Assembly (NCBI RefSeq): GCF_000773685.1
Contig: NZ_JPQO01000046.1
Span: forward strand, 1-64,000
Source of the DNA: Acinetobacter sp. HR7
GTDB taxonomy: Bacteria > Pseudomonadota > Gammaproteobacteria > Pseudomonadales > Moraxellaceae
DNA length: 64,000 bases
Direction: 5' to 3'
Shown here: positions 33,254-44,051 of the stretch, in pieces
Layout of the letters: every line of letters starts with the position of its first letter
How positions within the stretch are numbered: position 1 is the first letter of the stretch
Translations under genes and position numbers: made by a program
Notes under the pieces: model-generated
What the model was told of the DNA's origin: nothing
The model's input: only the letters and a program-made list of their open reading frames with translations
The model's database searches: none

Positions 33254-34390
33254 ATGACTTCTTCCGCAACTCTCGATTTAAGCCTGCAACTGCTCCGCCA
33301 GCCTTCCGTTACTCCAGTCGATCATGATTGCCAGAACATCATGGCAGAACGCCTGAAAAAAGTGGGCTTCAACATCGAAAACATGCGTTTTGAAGATGTC
33401 GACAATATCTGGGCACGTAAAGGTACTGAAGGCCCAGTATTCTGCTTTGCCGGCCATACTGACGTCGTGCCAACCGGTAATCTGGATGCCTGGAATTCAG
33501 ACCCATTTGCCCCTGAAATTCGTGATGGCAAACTCTATGGCCGTGGCAGCGCGGATATGAAAACCGCACTGGCAGCGATGGTAGTTGCAACTGAACGCTT
33601 TGTCGAAAAATGCCCAAACCACAAAGGTTCGATTGCTTATCTGATCACCTCGGATGAAGAAGGTCCATCGATTAATGGTACTGTAAAAGTCATCGAGACT
33701 TTAGAAGCGCGTAATGAGAAAATTACCTGGTGTCTGGTCGGTGAACCATCCAGTACCAACAAGCTAGGTGATGTGGTTAAAAATGGCCGTCGTGGCTCGC
33801 TGAATGCAAACCTCACAGTAAAAGGCAAACAAGGCCATGTGGCTTACCCTCACCTTGCCGTAAATCCAATTCATGTTGCCTCTAAAGCTATTGCTGAGCT
33901 ATGTGACACAGTTTGGGATAATGGTAATGAATACTTCCCTGCGACCTCTTTCCAGATTTCCAATATCAATGCCGGTACTGGTGCTACTAACGTGGTACCA
34001 GGTACGATGAATTTACTGTGTAACTGGCGTTATTCTACTGAAGTAACAGCTGAAGAACTTAAAGCACGTACCTTAGAAATTTTAGATCGTCACGGTCTGG
34101 ATTATGAAATCAACTGGACTCTGTCTGGCCTGCCATTCCTGACCCCAGTGGGCGAACTGGTGAATGCTGCTAGAAATGCGATCCGTGATGTCACCGGCAC
34201 TGAAACTGAGCTATCCACTTCGGGGGGTACTTCAGATGGCCGCTTTATTGCCCCTACAGGTGCACAGGTACTGGAACTCGGTGTCCTTAATGCCACCATC
34301 CACCAGATCAATGAACATGTCGATATTGCCGATCTGGAGCCATTGGCTGAGATTTATGAAAAAATTCTGATTAACCTGTTGGCAAACTGA
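33254..34390 (+). CDS. dapE: succinyl-diaminopimelate desuccinylase DapE
   Basis: 378-aa cytoplasmic M20 metallopeptidase-fold enzyme. It converts N-succinyl-LL-diaminopimelate to LL-DAP and succinate, a step of lysine and peptidoglycan precursor synthesis. The two-zinc site is complete: [10 protein letters not shown] (His68, Asp70), GRGSADMK (Asp101) and the catalytic SDEEGP (Glu135/136), with a final H in [11 protein letters not shown]. The ATG at 33254 gives the canonical N-terminus ([14 protein letters not shown]); an ATG at 33239 and a TTG at 33236 add only a few residues. It ends at a bidirectional terminator. Confidence 0.95.
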   Translation: MTSSATLDLSLQLLRQPSVTPVDHDCQNIMAERLKKVGFNIENMRFEDVDNIWARKGTEGPVFCFAGHTDVVPTGNLDAWNSDPFAPEIRDGKLYGRGSADMKTALAAMVVATERFVEKCPNHKGSIAYLITSDEEGPSINGTVKVIETLEARNEKITWCLVGEPSSTNKLGDVVKNGRRGSLNANLTVKGKQGHVAYPHLAVNPIHVASKAIAELCDTVWDNGNEYFPATSFQISNINAGTGATNVVPGTMNLLCNWRYSTEVTAEELKARTLEILDRHGLDYEINWTLSGLPFLTPVGELVNAARNAIRDVTGTETELSTSGGTSDGRFIAPTGAQVLELGVLNATIHQINEHVDIADLEPLAEIYEKILINLLAN

Positions 34391-34413
34391 TTCAAACTTA
34401 TTTAAGCAAAATA

Positions 34414-34443
34414 AAAAAAGGAACTCCATCGAGTTCCTTTTTT
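34414..34443. terminator. bidirectional terminator of dapE and the pil-chp operon
   Basis: GGAACTC-CATC-GAGTTCC hairpin flanked by A7 and T7. It overlaps the stop codon of the leftward CheW-like gene by two bases. Confidence 0.9.
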
Positions 34444-34915
34444 ACGTCTGGAAAATACTTATACTGATAGCTGACTGGATATGTGCCATATTTGGAATAT
34501 GAAAACGCTGCTCCCCCATACGTACATACTGGAAAATCGCAGGATCAGTGACTTCCTGATCATCATCGACGATTTCTGAAATACGTAAACGAATGGTCTT
34601 CGGCATTTCATTGCACATCAGGGCAAAACGCTGGCTGACTTCATCGCCTTCAATTACCAAGGCTACACCATTGTTACGGCCTGGATCATTTACAGCATAT
34701 ACCGGCAGCTTGGCTTCATGCCAATCCACCGTTTTTACCTGCGTGCTACTGTCCAATGCAGACAGAACAATATTCTGTGGCAACAGCATCGGATCTTTGC
34801 CGTAACAGTCAATAATATAGGCATCGATAAACCCCGTAGAAACTGTAATCAGGTGTTGCAGTTCCTGCTGACTGATCTTGTCTGCCGCGACGCTACTTAA
34901 AGTGTTTTGACTCAT
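34442..34915 (-). CDS. CheW-like protein (ChpC-like), last gene of the pil-chp operon
   Basis: 157-aa cytoplasmic protein with a divergent CheW fold (IDAYIIDCYGKDPMLLPQNIV…, KLPVYAVNDP…NGVALVIEGDEVSQRFALMCNEMP). It starts 3 nt after chpA ends, the position of ChpC in Pseudomonas. ChpC-type proteins may link additional receptors to the ChpA kinase. The operon position is the main support; sequence similarity to CheW is modest. Confidence 0.7.
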   Translation of the reverse strand: MSQNTLSSVAADKISQQELQHLITVSTGFIDAYIIDCYGKDPMLLPQNIVLSALDSSTQVKTVDWHEAKLPVYAVNDPGRNNGVALVIEGDEVSQRFALMCNEMPKTIRLRISEIVDDDQEVTDPAIFQYVRMGEQRFHIPNMAHIQSAISISIFQT

Positions 34916-34918
34916 GCA

Positions 34919-37900
34919 TTACCCCTGTTGAGCAGCGATTAGTTCTTGAATATTGGCAAGCAGTTCAGCTTCCTGGAACGGTTTACCCATATAATGGGTG
35001 ACGCCCAAGCTGAAGGCACGTTCACGATGCTTCTCGCCAGTACGTGATGTAATCATGATAATTGGCAAGTTGCGGTGAATATCGTGGTGGCGTACCAGAT
35101 TGGTCACTTCGAAACCATCCATGCGTGGCATCTCGATATCCAGCAGCATCAGATCCGGACGAACATTTTCCAGCTGCTCAATTGCATCCACACCATCTTT
35201 GGCGGTTACCACATCGTAACCCTGACGTTCGAGCAGACGCGAAGTGACCTTACGCACGGTTACGGAGTCATCGACGATCATCACCAGACGGCGGGCATTA
35301 CCACGACGTGACAGATCCTGCTGATCGGATACCTGTTTGATGCGTTGTGTTGCCTGTGCCTGACGGGCAACATTCTGACCGTCGAGAATCAGGCAGACAC
35401 TACCATCGCCGAGAATTGTTGCACCGGCAACTACCCCAATATTGGCAAACTGCTGGCCAATTGGTTTCACCACAATCTGTGCACGTGAACCGACTAACTG
35501 GTCTACCAGCAAGGCAATACTCTGACCATTGTTGCCTTTGATCAGCAACACTGGCAGTGAGTTCGCGATGTTATTCAGACGTGGCACTGGCTGATTGACA
35601 ACAAACTCAGACAGATAACGCAGTTTGTAGTTCACGCCATCAATCTTGAAGTAGTCATCTTTACTGTTGAAGTAAGTTTCCAGAGTGGTTGGTGCAATAC
35701 GCACGATACGGTCGATCTGTGCCAGAGAAATTGCATACTGCTGATCGCCAGCTTTCACCATCAGGGCATCGCTGACTGCTACTGTAGTCGGTACGCGAAT
35801 GGTAAAGGTCGTGCCTTTACCCAGTTCAGATTTCACTGAAACATGACCACCGAGCGCCTTGATCTCGCTTTGTACCACGTCCAGTCCCACACCACGACCA
35901 GAAATCTGGGTGACCTCTTTCGCAGTACTGAAGCCTGGATGGAAGATGAACTGCAACAGCTCTTCCTGATCCACCTGCTGCTCTTCTTTCAGCAAGCCTT
36001 TCGCAATGGCTTTGGCACGGATCGCTTCTGAGTCAATCCCTTTACCATCATCACTAAAGGAGATGAGTACATCAGTACCCTGACGGCTGATGTTCAGTAC
36101 AATCGAACCCACTTCCGACTTGTTCAGCGCAATACGCTCTGCGGTATCTTCCAGACCATGGTCGATCGCGTTACGCAGCATGTGCTCAAACGGACTGACC
36201 AGACGTTCCAGAATATTACGATCCAGTTCACCTTCTGTATTCTGAACAATCAGTTCGGCCGGACGGTTCAAGGTGGTCGAAGTCTGACGAACGATACGTT
36301 GCAGACGAGGCAACATACGGTCGAATGGTACCAGACGGGTACGCATCAAGCTTTCCTGAATTTCAGCTTGAATACGTGACTGTTGCAGTAACAGGCCTTC
36401 GGTATCACGGATTTTTTCCGCCAGCGTTGACTTGAAGTCGATTAAATCCGATGCAGATTCAGCCAGCGATTTCGACAGCTGGTTCAGAGAGGAATACTGG
36501 TCCATCTCCAATGGGTCGAAGTCGGTATAGCGCGAGTTTTCAGCACCGTGCTTGGCAATAATCTGGGTTTCCAGCTCGCCTTCCATTCGGCGTAACTGAT
36601 CGGCCAGACGCTTGATCGCCAGTTCCATCTCGTTCAGGGTATTGCCGAGCTGCCCCAGATCCATCTCGATACGCGAACGGTTAATCGAATTCTCACCCGA
36701 CAGATCGATCATCTTCTCAACCAGATCAGCCGAGATACGGATCATTTCGTTGCTGTTGTCAGAAGCCGCTGTTTCTGCCCACTCACCCATCATATTAGGT
36801 GGTTCAGTACCATCACCCTGAACAAATTCAAAGCCAGTAGTAATATCAAGACTTTCAGTTTTGGTCAGACGTTCCGGCAACTGTGCAGTGACATCGACAA
36901 ACTCAATTGCATCTAACGCAGTCTTGATCTGTTCAAAACCACTGTAATCATGCTTGAAGATTGCCTGAGCCAGCCATTTCCAGGTCTGCTGTAACAGGCT
37001 GTCGTAGGCATTGGAGTTGAAATGATGAACCGCGAACTGTTCGAAAGTGGTTTCCAGACCATAGGCAATAGTTGCGATGGTTTCGTCGCCTGCCATACGC
37101 GCCCCACCTTTAATACTGTGGGCCGCACGTTGTAATTGGAGCAGCAAGCTACGGTCACTACGCTGGTCGAACCATTGTTCCAGCAGCTTCTCAGCATTTC
37201 CTAGAATCTCTTCAGATTCTTCGCGGAACGTCTCTGCAACAATCGCTTTCAGTTCGTCTTCTTCTGAAACAGGTTCAACTGATGCTGCAGCTACTTCTTC
37301 AACAACTGTTTCTTCAACCGGATCTAACAGAATTTCCGGTTCAGAAATTTCTGCTACAGACTCAGTGCTTTCAGCTTCAACAGCAATCTCTTCACTATCT
37401 TCTTCCGATTCTGCTTCCACAGCAACCACAGGTTCAACCACTGCAGTATCGACTGCTGTAGTCGCTGTTGCTGTACCCGCAGCCAGTGCCTGGATGTTTT
37501 GCAGGATATTAATGGTTTCTGTCGCTGGATAATCAATCAGTTCATCACGGATGGTCTGGATACGGTCAGAAACACTATCCTGTACCAGTCGCACAATCTG
37601 GATCAGTGCTGGTGATACCGCAATCTGCTGACGAATCACGCGTTCATAGATGCTTTCCAGTTCATGCGCAATCGAACCGATATTGGTTGCTGCAATCATG
37701 TTTGCACCACCTTTGAGGGTGTGCAGATAACGCATCAGGTTATTCAGTGATTCGGTATTTTCTGGTTCACGTGCCCAGGTATTCAGGTCTTCGTCAATTC
37801 CTGCTAGCAGCTCATCGGCTTCTTCCAGGAAGATATCCAGCAGATCTGCATCGAAGTCACGATTGGAAGCATCATATTCGCTCTGTTGACGGTCCAGATC

Positions 37901-39415
37901 CATACATTGACTGATGGCAGCAAAGTCAACACTACCTGTAGCTACAGGAGCAGCCTCAGGTGCTTCTACCACTGTTTCAGGCGCTGCTTCTGGCTCGAAT
38001 TCTTCAATCTCTTGCTGTACAAAGGCAGACAGATCCGCCAACAGTTTTTCAACTTCTGCGCTGAGAATCACGCGTTGACCTGCAGCCAGGGTATCGAACA
38101 GGTGGATAAATTCCTGATGCGCCTGTGCGAACAGCTCAAAGGCATAATCGCTTTGCAGCAACACTGGTCGATGAATCAGTGCATCATAAGCCGCTTTTAA
38201 CTGTGAGGCGAATTCATGAATACCCACAGCTGCACGGTTATCCGTATGCGCCACCAGTTCAGCTGCCTGCTGGCTTAAGGCTTCAATATAAGCTGGATAT
38301 TCTTCAACGGCACGGCGGTCAAATTCAAACTCGGCATCCAGCAACTGGTCGATATTCAGTTCAACCAGACGGGATACCAAACCTTGCGACTGCACCGCAT
38401 CATGATCTTCGGTAGTGATAAAGCCGTAGTCATTCCAGGCTGCATCAAAAGTTGCAGAAATCGCATCCAGTTGTTCAGTTTTGCCCTGACGCAACAGGTG
38501 CAGATAATCACCCACAAATTCAGAATATTGCTGCAACAAGGCAATTTCTTTGGAAGTCGATGCAATTTCGTCTTGAACCAGTGTTTTAAACAGGTTTTCA
38601 ACCTTAGAGCTGGCATCAAAAATCTGGTCAATCTGCGCCATAGATGAACTGCCACGCAGGGTATGCAGCGCACGAATCAGACTGTTGTAATCCTGCTTGG
38701 CAATATTTTCATGCTTCAGGAAGTCATAAATCGTTGCCAGATGCTCTTCAGCTTCTTCAATAAAGATCGCAACCGTTTCTTCCAGATCGCTACGTTCCTC
38801 TGCAACGGTTTCAACAGTCTCTATTGCTTCTTCAGCCGTAACCTCATTTACAGGAGTTTCAACGTTAGGCGTTTCTTCTGTTGTATCTGCAAGTTCAAGA
38901 CCAGAGTATTGGCCTTCTGCCGTCAGTGTATCTGCCAGCTGTAATAATTCTTCTAATTCTGGTTCTGGGGTCTGCTGCTGTTGCAGTTGCTGCCCAAGCA
39001 ATACGATTGGGCGCAGATCCACGGTTAATGGTTGTGTCTGTTTAAAGCATGGATACAACAGGTATTGATAGACATTCAAAGTTGCCTGAGCAAACTTTTG
39101 AATAGTTGGTGTCAGTTCAAGTGTGCCTGACAATACCCGGTTGAGGGTATCTTCAACTGTCCAGGCAATTTCACCGGCCTGTTTCGCCCCCACCATACGC
39201 CCTGAACCTTTTAAGGTATGGAAATGGCGGCGAATGGTCGTCAGTGTTTCTTTATGATCTGGTGTGGCAAGCCACTGTGGAAATAAAGCGTTTAACTCGA
39301 CAAAGATTTCTTCAATCTCTTCGACGAAAATTTCTAAAATTTCAGCATCTTGATCAAGATAACTATCTTCAGGAAGCGCTGTCGTTTCAACTAAGTCTTT
39401 TAATATTTCTTTCAT
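34919..39415 (-). CDS. chpA: ChpA/PilL hybrid histidine kinase of the twitching chemosensory system
   Basis: 1498-aa cytoplasmic CheA-like kinase controlling type IV pilus motility and surface cAMP signalling. Four Hpt domains with phosphorylatable His: HTLKGSG at 66, HTLRGSS at 251, HTLKGGA at 565 and HSIKGGA at 766. Acidic linkers separate them. The CheA catalytic core follows, with HMLRNAIDHGLE (N box) and DDGKGID/GRGVGLDVV (G1/G2). A CheW domain and a C-terminal receiver (MIVDDSVTVRK…LLDIEMPRMDGFE…KPF) complete it. It is shorter than Pseudomonas ChpA, which has more transfer domains; a segment near 370-460 looks like an Hpt without its His. Confidence 0.92.
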   Translation of the reverse strand: MKEILKDLVETTALPEDSYLDQDAEILEIFVEEIEEIFVELNALFPQWLATPDHKETLTTIRRHFHTLKGSGRMVGAKQAGEIAWTVEDTLNRVLSGTLELTPTIQKFAQATLNVYQYLLYPCFKQTQPLTVDLRPIVLLGQQLQQQQTPEPELEELLQLADTLTAEGQYSGLELADTTEETPNVETPVNEVTAEEAIETVETVAEERSDLEETVAIFIEEAEEHLATIYDFLKHENIAKQDYNSLIRALHTLRGSSSMAQIDQIFDASSKVENLFKTLVQDEIASTSKEIALLQQYSEFVGDYLHLLRQGKTEQLDAISATFDAAWNDYGFITTEDHDAVQSQGLVSRLVELNIDQLLDAEFEFDRRAVEEYPAYIEALSQQAAELVAHTDNRAAVGIHEFASQLKAAYDALIHRPVLLQSDYAFELFAQAHQEFIHLFDTLAAGQRVILSAEVEKLLADLSAFVQQEIEEFEPEAAPETVVEAPEAAPVATGSVDFAAISQCMDLDRQQSEYDASNRDFDADLLDIFLEEADELLAGIDEDLNTWAREPENTESLNNLMRYLHTLKGGANMIAATNIGSIAHELESIYERVIRQQIAVSPALIQIVRLVQDSVSDRIQTIRDELIDYPATETINILQNIQALAAGTATATTAVDTAVVEPVVAVEAESEEDSEEIAVEAESTESVAEISEPEILLDPVEETVVEEVAAASVEPVSEEDELKAIVAETFREESEEILGNAEKLLEQWFDQRSDRSLLLQLQRAAHSIKGGARMAGDETIATIAYGLETTFEQFAVHHFNSNAYDSLLQQTWKWLAQAIFKHDYSGFEQIKTALDAIEFVDVTAQLPERLTKTESLDITTGFEFVQGDGTEPPNMMGEWAETAASDNSNEMIRISADLVEKMIDLSGENSINRSRIEMDLGQLGNTLNEMELAIKRLADQLRRMEGELETQIIAKHGAENSRYTDFDPLEMDQYSSLNQLSKSLAESASDLIDFKSTLAEKIRDTEGLLLQQSRIQAEIQESLMRTRLVPFDRMLPRLQRIVRQTSTTLNRPAELIVQNTEGELDRNILERLVSPFEHMLRNAIDHGLEDTAERIALNKSEVGSIVLNISRQGTDVLISFSDDGKGIDSEAIRAKAIAKGLLKEEQQVDQEELLQFIFHPGFSTAKEVTQISGRGVGLDVVQSEIKALGGHVSVKSELGKGTTFTIRVPTTVAVSDALMVKAGDQQYAISLAQIDRIVRIAPTTLETYFNSKDDYFKIDGVNYKLRYLSEFVVNQPVPRLNNIANSLPVLLIKGNNGQSIALLVDQLVGSRAQIVVKPIGQQFANIGVVAGATILGDGSVCLILDGQNVARQAQATQRIKQVSDQQDLSRRGNARRLVMIVDDSVTVRKVTSRLLERQGYDVVTAKDGVDAIEQLENVRPDLMLLDIEMPRMDGFEVTNLVRHHDIHRNLPIIMITSRTGEKHRERAFSLGVTHYMGKPFQEAELLANIQELIAAQQG

Positions 39416-39580
39416 AGCTAAGGCTTCTTACGTATTTCCGCCAAGAAGGGTGCTCAATCTGTATCGGGATTGTCACGCGAGACCTCACTTTGCAGTCAGG
39501 TACATCTTGTCGAGGCTTTATCTGTATGTGGATGTGCCTTCATCTAGACAAAGACACATCCTCCCCCAAAGTTTTCTGAC

Positions 39581-41653
39581 TTATTCTGGAAGTTTAAAGT
39601 CAGATACAGATTCACGTAATGCATCCGCCATGTTCGCAAGTTCAGATACCGAACGTGCTGTGTCGAATGTTGCAGTGGTGGTTTGCGAAGTAATTTCCTG
39701 TACGACGTTCATCGTAGTTGCAATATGACCTGCAGATGCTGCCTGCAGTTTCGCTGCATCGGAAATGTTCGCAATCAGTTTTGCCAGGTTGTTCGATACG
39801 GTCTGAATTTCATCCAGTGCCACACCGGCATCCTTAGACAGGTTCGCACCACGTACAACTTCCGCTGTGGTTTGTTCCATCGAGATTACCGCTTCGTTGG
39901 TATCGGTCTGAATGGTTTTTACCAGGCCTTCGATCTGTTTGGTTGCCGATGCTGAACGTTCCGCTAGACGCTGTACCTCATCCGCTACCACGGCGAAACC
40001 ACGACCTGCTTCACCCGCCATAGACGCCTGAATCGCAGCGTTCAATGCCAGGATGTTGGTTTGGTCGGCAATATCGTTAATCAGGGCAACGATGTTACCA
40101 ATCTCTTGTGAAGATTCACCCAGACGTTTAATACGTTTAGACGTTTCCTGAATCTGTTCACGAATCGTATCCATACCTTCGATAGAACGGTTTACGACGT
40201 CCGCACCATTTGCCGCGATCTGTACCGAACGTTCCGCAACGACTGCAGACTCTTCCGCGTTGGCAGATACCTGGTCAATAGACAGGGCCATTTCGTTAAT
40301 CGCAGCAGATGCACCGGCAATCTCTTGCGCCTGGTGTTCAGATGCTTCAGCCAACTGGTTGGTAATGCTCTGTGTGGTCGCAGTATATTGCGCCACTTCT
40401 TGAGACGTTTCAGTAATACGCGATACTAGGTCACGTAACTGGTCAATCGCAAAGTTAATCGAGTCAGCAATCGCACCGGTGAAGTCTTCAGATACGGTCG
40501 CGTATGAACGCAGGTCACCGTCCGCCAAGTCCGCGATTTCATCCAGTAAACGTAGAATCGCATTCTGGTTACGGTCATATTCTTCTTGCAGACGGGTTAC
40601 ACGTTGTTTATCCGATGCACCACGCAGTGACAGCAGTTTAAATACACAAACCAGGAAGCCGGTTAATAACAGGATTAACAGAATCGCAGGAACAGTGGTT
40701 TTCAGACCAGTACTGCCAGACAGCTGGTTCAAGTTATCTAACAGTTTGTCAGATTGACCGAAGATTGAAGCAGACGCCTGACGTACCTTCACGATTTGTG
40801 CAGAGTTTTTCAGGATAGTCGAAGCTGCTGATTGCAGTACATCATCATATTCAGCCTTGATGCCTTCTAATGATTCACGTAGTGCTGGATCAGTGATTTT
40901 CAGTACGCCCAGTTCTGCTGAACCGTTTAACTGTGCATTCAGGTAAGAACCGAAGGTTTCGGTATCGGCACTGAAGTCGTCCGCAGATTCACGAGAACCA
41001 TCATTACCTGACAGTACCAAGCTGATCGAACGCAAGATACGTTCTGCGATGAACACCTGGTTTTTCGCAATAACCACCTGGTTAGAAGGCATGTCCTGAC
41101 GCGCCATCTGGTCAACCATCAGGTTGTATTCCGCCTGAATTCCAGGAATCGCTTCACCAATCGCAATGTTGGTGTCATATAACTGGTTAATGATTTTTTG
41201 TTGAGACGCAATCAGGTCAATACTTTCAGAGATTTCAGACCATTGCTTGTCTACAGTTTGTAGTGCTTCATTATTGGAATGAATGCTTTTGACTGTTTCC
41301 AGGTTCTCAGCAAATGCCTTTTGAGAATCGGTCAGGTTTTTCATTGCTTCAGGAGTACCGGAAGCCGTCGCTTCAGTCGCCTGACGAGAAATGGTTTGAG
41401 AAAGCAGACGCAATTCACCAAGACTACGTGTTAATTCGTTACCACGTGGCACACTATAGAAAAGGTACAATAAGGTGATGGTTGCTGCTAACAGACAGCC
41501 AATTGCCCCATAAATTAAAGGTTTAGACTTTTCACTATCCCCAAATACACGTGACCATTGATCTGCTTGTGATTGAATCTTTGCTAAAAAGGCATTACCG
41601 CCTTTGCGGTCATTACCCTCACCTGTATTTTTCTTTTTAAGCTTAAAGCCCAT
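39581..41653 (-). CDS. pilJ: methyl-accepting chemotaxis protein PilJ
   Basis: 690-aa inner-membrane receptor of the Pil-Chp system. Helix 1 is at residues 46-67 and helix 2 at about 315-337. The periplasmic domain between them is a PilJ-type helical ligand or pilin-sensing module. A HAMP-like linker follows, then the cytoplasmic signalling hairpin with [37 protein letters not shown]. It lies between pilI and chpA in the operon and passes pilus-surface contact signals to ChpA through PilI. Confidence 0.94.
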   Translation of the reverse strand: MGFKLKKKNTGEGNDRKGGNAFLAKIQSQADQWSRVFGDSEKSKPLIYGAIGCLLAATITLLYLFYSVPRGNELTRSLGELRLLSQTISRQATEATASGTPEAMKNLTDSQKAFAENLETVKSIHSNNEALQTVDKQWSEISESIDLIASQQKIINQLYDTNIAIGEAIPGIQAEYNLMVDQMARQDMPSNQVVIAKNQVFIAERILRSISLVLSGNDGSRESADDFSADTETFGSYLNAQLNGSAELGVLKITDPALRESLEGIKAEYDDVLQSAASTILKNSAQIVKVRQASASIFGQSDKLLDNLNQLSGSTGLKTTVPAILLILLLTGFLVCVFKLLSLRGASDKQRVTRLQEEYDRNQNAILRLLDEIADLADGDLRSYATVSEDFTGAIADSINFAIDQLRDLVSRITETSQEVAQYTATTQSITNQLAEASEHQAQEIAGASAAINEMALSIDQVSANAEESAVVAERSVQIAANGADVVNRSIEGMDTIREQIQETSKRIKRLGESSQEIGNIVALINDIADQTNILALNAAIQASMAGEAGRGFAVVADEVQRLAERSASATKQIEGLVKTIQTDTNEAVISMEQTTAEVVRGANLSKDAGVALDEIQTVSNNLAKLIANISDAAKLQAASAGHIATTMNVVQEITSQTTTATFDTARSVSELANMADALRESVSDFKLPE

Positions 41654-41698
41654 ACAGCCTCTCCCCGAATTTACGCCCGGCTTCTTACGTGCGACAAA

Positions 41699-42235
41699 TT
41701 AATTTATAAATTTTATAGATGCATTCATATATTTTGGATTCTGCAACAACCGACTGAACAGGAATACATGCCATCGCTGGTTATGCTGATGGAAATAGCC
41801 CTGGCAATACTCTTGCAGGTGCTGATCCAGTTCAGTGTTTTTAGAAAAGAAACTTTTCTTGTTAAAGTGTTGAATCCCCAAAACCTGATCTACTACCAGG
41901 CCGACATACTGTTCATTATGGTTAATACATAAAACTTTTTGAGTTGGCGAGTACTGGCTTCTATGTCCAGACATGTATTGAGCCAAATCCGATACTGCAA
42001 GCAGCCTGCCTCGAATATTTGCCAGCCCAAGCACCCAAGGCTGGGTATTTGGGACTGGTGTATATGTTGGCGGATATATGACTTCTGATACTTCCCCAAG
42101 TGGAGCAACAAAATATTGCCCCATCATCTCAAAAGCTATGCCTGACCATCGGTTCGCTTCATTTTCATTGGAAACGTAGTTTTTATTACCCCGTTTAGCA
42201 ATGCGAAGCAGTTCGATAAATCCGTTCGCTGCCAT
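41699..42235 (-). CDS. pilI: CheW-like adaptor PilI
   Basis: 178-aa cytoplasmic CheW adaptor coupling PilJ to ChpA. The CheW core is YFVAPLGEVSEVIYPPTYTPVPNTQPWVLGLANIRGRLLAVSDLAQYM, with the conserved NIRG segment, followed by VLCINHNEQYVGLVVDQVLGI. It is third in the operon, 6 nt after pilH. The length is normal for PilI. Confidence 0.92.
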   Translation of the reverse strand: MAANGFIELLRIAKRGNKNYVSNENEANRWSGIAFEMMGQYFVAPLGEVSEVIYPPTYTPVPNTQPWVLGLANIRGRLLAVSDLAQYMSGHRSQYSPTQKVLCINHNEQYVGLVVDQVLGIQHFNKKSFFSKNTELDQHLQEYCQGYFHQHNQRWHVFLFSRLLQNPKYMNASIKFIN

Positions 42236-42241
42236 AGCGTT

Positions 42242-42610
42242 TTATCCTGCATTGAGGTGGTGTTTGATCACATCAATTAACTGGTTTTCATCTACAGGTT
42301 TGGTCAGATAATCTGCAGCACCCTGACGTTTACCCCATACACGGTCAGTTGCCTGATCCTTGGTACTTACAATTACGATAGGGATATGTTTTGTAGTGGC
42401 CCCACGTGCAATCTGGCGAGTTGCCTGGAAGCCATTCACCCCTGGCATCACCACATCCATCAGCACCAGATCCGGCAATTCTGCCTGTGCCATGGTCACC
42501 CCATCTGCCCCGTTGGATGCTTCAATTACTTCAAAACCGTTTTTAGTTAAAATTTCACGAAAGCGGAATGTTTCTGTCGGTGAATCATCAACAATTAGAA
42601 TACGTGCCAT
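42242..42610 (-). CDS. pilH: response regulator PilH
   Basis: 122-aa single receiver domain that modulates twitching, thought to act as a phosphate sink or on PilU-type retraction. The acidic pocket and phosphosite are complete (ARILIVDDSPTE, LVLMDVVMPG, TKPVDE). The ATG at 42610 (MARILIVDD) gives the standard length; upstream ATG/TTG codons at 42616/42625 are alternatives. GGGGA lies nine bases upstream. It follows pilG by about 30 nt. Confidence 0.93.
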   Translation of the reverse strand: MARILIVDDSPTETFRFREILTKNGFEVIEASNGADGVTMAQAELPDLVLMDVVMPGVNGFQATRQIARGATTKHIPIVIVSTKDQATDRVWGKRQGAADYLTKPVDENQLIDVIKHHLNAG

Positions 42611-42640
42611 GCTCATTATCCCCAAAAAAATTCAAATATA

Positions 42641-43024
42641 TTACGCGCTGATGTGGTTGCGGATTGCGTTCAGCAACTCATCTTTGCTGAATGGCTTAGT
42701 AAGATACTCATCTGAACCTACTACACGGCCTTTAGCCTGGTCGAACAAACCATCTTTACTTGATAGCATAATAACAGGAATGTTCTGGTAGTTTTGCGAG
42801 TTTTTAATCAAGGCACAAGTCTGGTAACCGTCTAGGCGCGGCATCATGATGTCTACAAAAACGATATCGGGATTTGCCTCTGCAATTTTGGACAGTGCTT
42901 CAAAGCCATCCACTGCAGTAACGACTTCACACCCCTCACGCTGAAGAAGAGTTTCCGCTGTACGACGAATGGTTTTTGAATCATCAATGACCATAACTTT
43001 TAGATTTTGGAATTTATCGTCCAT
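42641..43024 (-). CDS. pilG: response regulator PilG
   Basis: 127-aa receiver, first gene of the pilGHIJ-chpA operon. ChpA phosphorylates it to promote pilus extension. VMVIDDSKTIRR carries the acidic pair, FVDIMMPRLDGY the phospho-Asp, and LTKPFSKDEL the Lys. No output domain is attached, as in other PilG proteins. The intergenic region to its right should hold the operon promoter. Confidence 0.94.
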   Translation of the reverse strand: MDDKFQNLKVMVIDDSKTIRRTAETLLQREGCEVVTAVDGFEALSKIAEANPDIVFVDIMMPRLDGYQTCALIKNSQNYQNIPVIMLSSKDGLFDQAKGRVVGSDEYLTKPFSKDELLNAIRNHISA

Positions 43025-43343
43025 TTCTTAACCCTTCCCATTTTAAAAACCATAAGCAACGCGACTTATAGTGGAAATTTATATATGTGTCGATTATTTT
43101 TAACATACCTGTCTGGGCATTATCAACGAGCATTTTCTACCCAAGTAGGCAAAAAGATCAGTTTTTAACAACGATTTCACACTTTCCTTGCTTCAATGAT
43201 TTTTTTTTGACTTGCTATTTAGAGGTGAATAGTTTTTTATTGGAGTAATTAGGCATAATATATCAGTATTATTATTGTAAAATAAGTAATTTAGTCAACT
43301 TTAAATCTCATTTATTAGTCAACTGTCATTTGTGGAGCCAAAC
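43025..43343. other. divergent intergenic region, pilG / DUF4124 gene
   Basis: A/T-rich, with poly-T tracts near 43199-43210 and TATAAT-like sequence around 43257-43285. It probably carries both promoters. No gene is seen. Confidence 0.4.
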
Positions 43344-44000
43344 ATGCGCCAGCTTGGGGAAAAACCTGCTTCTTTGGATCAAGTAAAATCCATCTTCAAG
43401 AAGACGGCGATCTTGACCACACTCCTGTTACAAGCGGCATTGACAACCACAGTTGCAGCCTCCAATACTGCGCCTGGCAAAGCCAAATGGTACCGTTACT
43501 ATGATAGTAAGGGCGTGCCTACTATTAGTACCAATGTGACCCCTAATCATATTCGTTATGGCTATGAAGCCTTGGATGCCAACATGCAGGTCATCCAGCG
43601 TGCCAAGCCTTATAATGTCGAAGCAGATATTCGTCAGGCACCTAAACGCGCCGCTCAAGTAAAACAACAGGTTGAAGACCAGAAGTTAAAACGCGCCTAC
43701 AATAACAGCCAAACCGCGATCCAGAAAAAGAATGAAACCCTGTCCCAGCTGAAAAAGCAGATCGAATTCCAGCAAGAACAGATGAAGCAATTACAAAAAG
43801 ACCGGGTGAGCTTTGTCCGTCAGGAACGTGAATATCTGCGTAAGGGTCAGACTGTGCCAGCGCATTTAAAAACCACCCTGGCCAATAATGAAAAAAATCT
43901 GCACGCACAAAAAGAAAATATTCAATCTTTACAAACTCGCTATCGAAACAAGGAAGCAGAATACGACAGAATTATCCAGCGTTTAAAAGCGCTTGAATAA
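43344..44000 (+). CDS. DUF4124-like exported coiled-coil protein
   Basis: 218-aa protein. A long n-region leads into a hydrophobic signal (KKTAILTTLLLQAALTTTVAASN). A short DUF4124-like module follows (KWYRYYDSKGVPTISTNVTPNHI) and then a Gln/Lys-rich coiled coil from about 85 to the end (KKQIEFQQEQMKQLQKD…). It is probably periplasmic. The ATG at 43344 has GGAG six bases upstream; a GTG at 43332 adds four residues. Function unknown; it is next to the pil-chp operon but on the other strand. Confidence 0.7.
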   Translation: MRQLGEKPASLDQVKSIFKKTAILTTLLLQAALTTTVAASNTAPGKAKWYRYYDSKGVPTISTNVTPNHIRYGYEALDANMQVIQRAKPYNVEADIRQAPKRAAQVKQQVEDQKLKRAYNNSQTAIQKKNETLSQLKKQIEFQQEQMKQLQKDRVSFVRQEREYLRKGQTVPAHLKTTLANNEKNLHAQKENIQSLQTRYRNKEAEYDRIIQRLKALE

Positions 44001-44051
44001 TTAAGCATTTCCTGCAGCTGCTTCAGTGGACAGCGCGATATAAGGACCCTT

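Noticed and set aside
34414-34443. Mobile-element inverted repeat
   Set aside because: It is a standard bidirectional terminator between convergent genes; no transposase is present anywhere in the window.
37077-37532. Ser-rich plus-strand frame inside chpA
   Set aside because: Antisense shadow of the acidic linker of ChpA; no start signals.
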